Assembly (NCBI GenBank): GCA_003577005.1
Contig: QEUW01000060.1
Span: forward strand, 1-25,345
Origin: Chloroflexota bacterium
GTDB taxonomy: Bacteria > Chloroflexota > Anaerolineae > Caldilineales > Caldilineaceae
Direction: 5' to 3'
Length of the DNA: 25,345 nucleotides
Shown here: positions 25,041 through 25,345 of the stretch, in pieces
Numbering within the stretch: position 1 is the stretch's first letter
Layout: every line of letters begins with the position of its first letter
Notes under the pieces: generated by a model
What the model was told of the DNA's origin: nothing
Database searches by the model: none
What the model saw: only the letters and a program-made list of their open reading frames with translations
Position numbers and translations under genes: made by a program

Positions 25041-25345
25041 ATGAGCAATGATGAGGCTATGACGGACGCGGCGGCGAACTTTCCCTGGGCGCAAATCTGG
25101 CCTGAAATTCGCGATGCCCGGTTGCGTGCGGTGTTTGCGCGGGTGCCGCGCGAGCGGTTTGTGCCGTCGCTGCTGCGCCAGTGGGCCGATCGGGATGCGC
25201 CCCTGCCCATCGGCGAAGGGCAGACCATCAGCCAGCCCTTTATTGTAGCCTGGATGACGCAGGCGCTGAGGCTTCAACCGGGAGAAAAGACGTTGGAGGT
25301 CGGTACGGGCTCGGGTTATCAGACGGCGATTTTGTGCGAGATGAC
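25041..25345 (+). CDS. pcm: Protein-L-isoaspartate O-methyltransferase, 3' end outside window
   Basis: The first 101 residues are visible and the frame runs off the window. Family hallmarks are present: RVPRERFVP near 34-42, [12 protein letters not shown] at 55-66 (the substrate-side loop) and [14 protein letters not shown] at 85-98, the S-adenosylmethionine-binding motif I. The enzyme methylates isoaspartyl residues in aged proteins and starts their repair; it is cytosolic. The start is uncertain: ATG 25041 has only GGATGG upstream, while ATG 25059 (Met7) has TGAGG very close. Residues before 14 are not conserved, so both are possible. It follows the hydrolase gene on the same strand. Confidence 0.85.
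   Translation, partial: MSNDEAMTDAAANFPWAQIWPEIRDARLRAVFARVPRERFVPSLLRQWADRDAPLPIGEGQTISQPFIVAWMTQALRLQPGEKTLEVGTGSGYQTAILCEM

Overview
The window is GC-rich and densely coded on both strands. Gene content points to a free-living, non-proteobacterial bacterium, most likely a member of the Chloroflexota (Anaerolineae/Caldilineae or Roseiflexus-like). The pointers are a DHH-CBS-CBS-poly(A) polymerase fusion, a protein of the group usually labelled 'quinate 5-dehydrogenase', and a giant cyclic-glucan-synthase-type enzyme. The taxonomic call is inference from protein style; no rRNA or tRNA gene is present to confirm it.

Layout. (1) 1-507: 3' part of a universal stress protein gene. (2) 508-972: gene-free spacer with an RNA-type hairpin and a striking 13-bp-phased palindrome array. 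(3) 973-9672: one 2899-codon gene for a cyclic beta-1,2-glucan synthase (GT84 + cyclisation domain + GH94). (4) 9736-12471, minus strand: a 911-aa tRNA nucleotidyltransferase fused to DHH and CBS domains, converging on gene 3 across a shared hairpin. (5) 12792-21370: six plus-strand genes forming a glycan or glycolipid locus: a glycoside hydrolase-like/GT4 fusion, a Gfo/Idh oxidoreductase, a medium-chain dehydrogenase, a GT4 glycosyltransferase, a UGM/protoporphyrinogen-oxidase-like flavoprotein and a second GT-B glycosyltransferase. (6) 21402-23675, minus strand: a 'quinate 5-dehydrogenase'-type protein and a PLP-dependent alpha-oxoamine synthase (KBL/BioF family). (7) 23951-24994: an alpha/beta hydrolase of the YheT type. 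(8) 25041-end: the 5' part of a protein-L-isoaspartate O-methyltransferase gene.

How the parts may work together. The six-gene block is tightly spaced (one 8-nt overlap, gaps of 25-119 nt) and has the enzymes needed to build a modified sugar (two nucleotide-dependent oxidoreductases, one flavoenzyme) and to transfer sugars (three GT-B modules). I read it as an undescribed cell-surface glycan or glycolipid pathway; its product cannot be deduced from sequence. The cyclic glucan synthase is a separate envelope-glucan gene. The remaining genes look like housekeeping or protein-repair functions.

The spacers are rich in small repeats: perfect hairpins of 19 and 12 bp, a CACAGAG-rich inverted element, tandem 8-, 9- and 16-mers, and a G-quadruplex motif. 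Two genes (4 and 7) have a good -10 box only 6-7 nt before an ATG that lacks a Shine-Dalgarno sequence, which suggests leaderless mRNAs.
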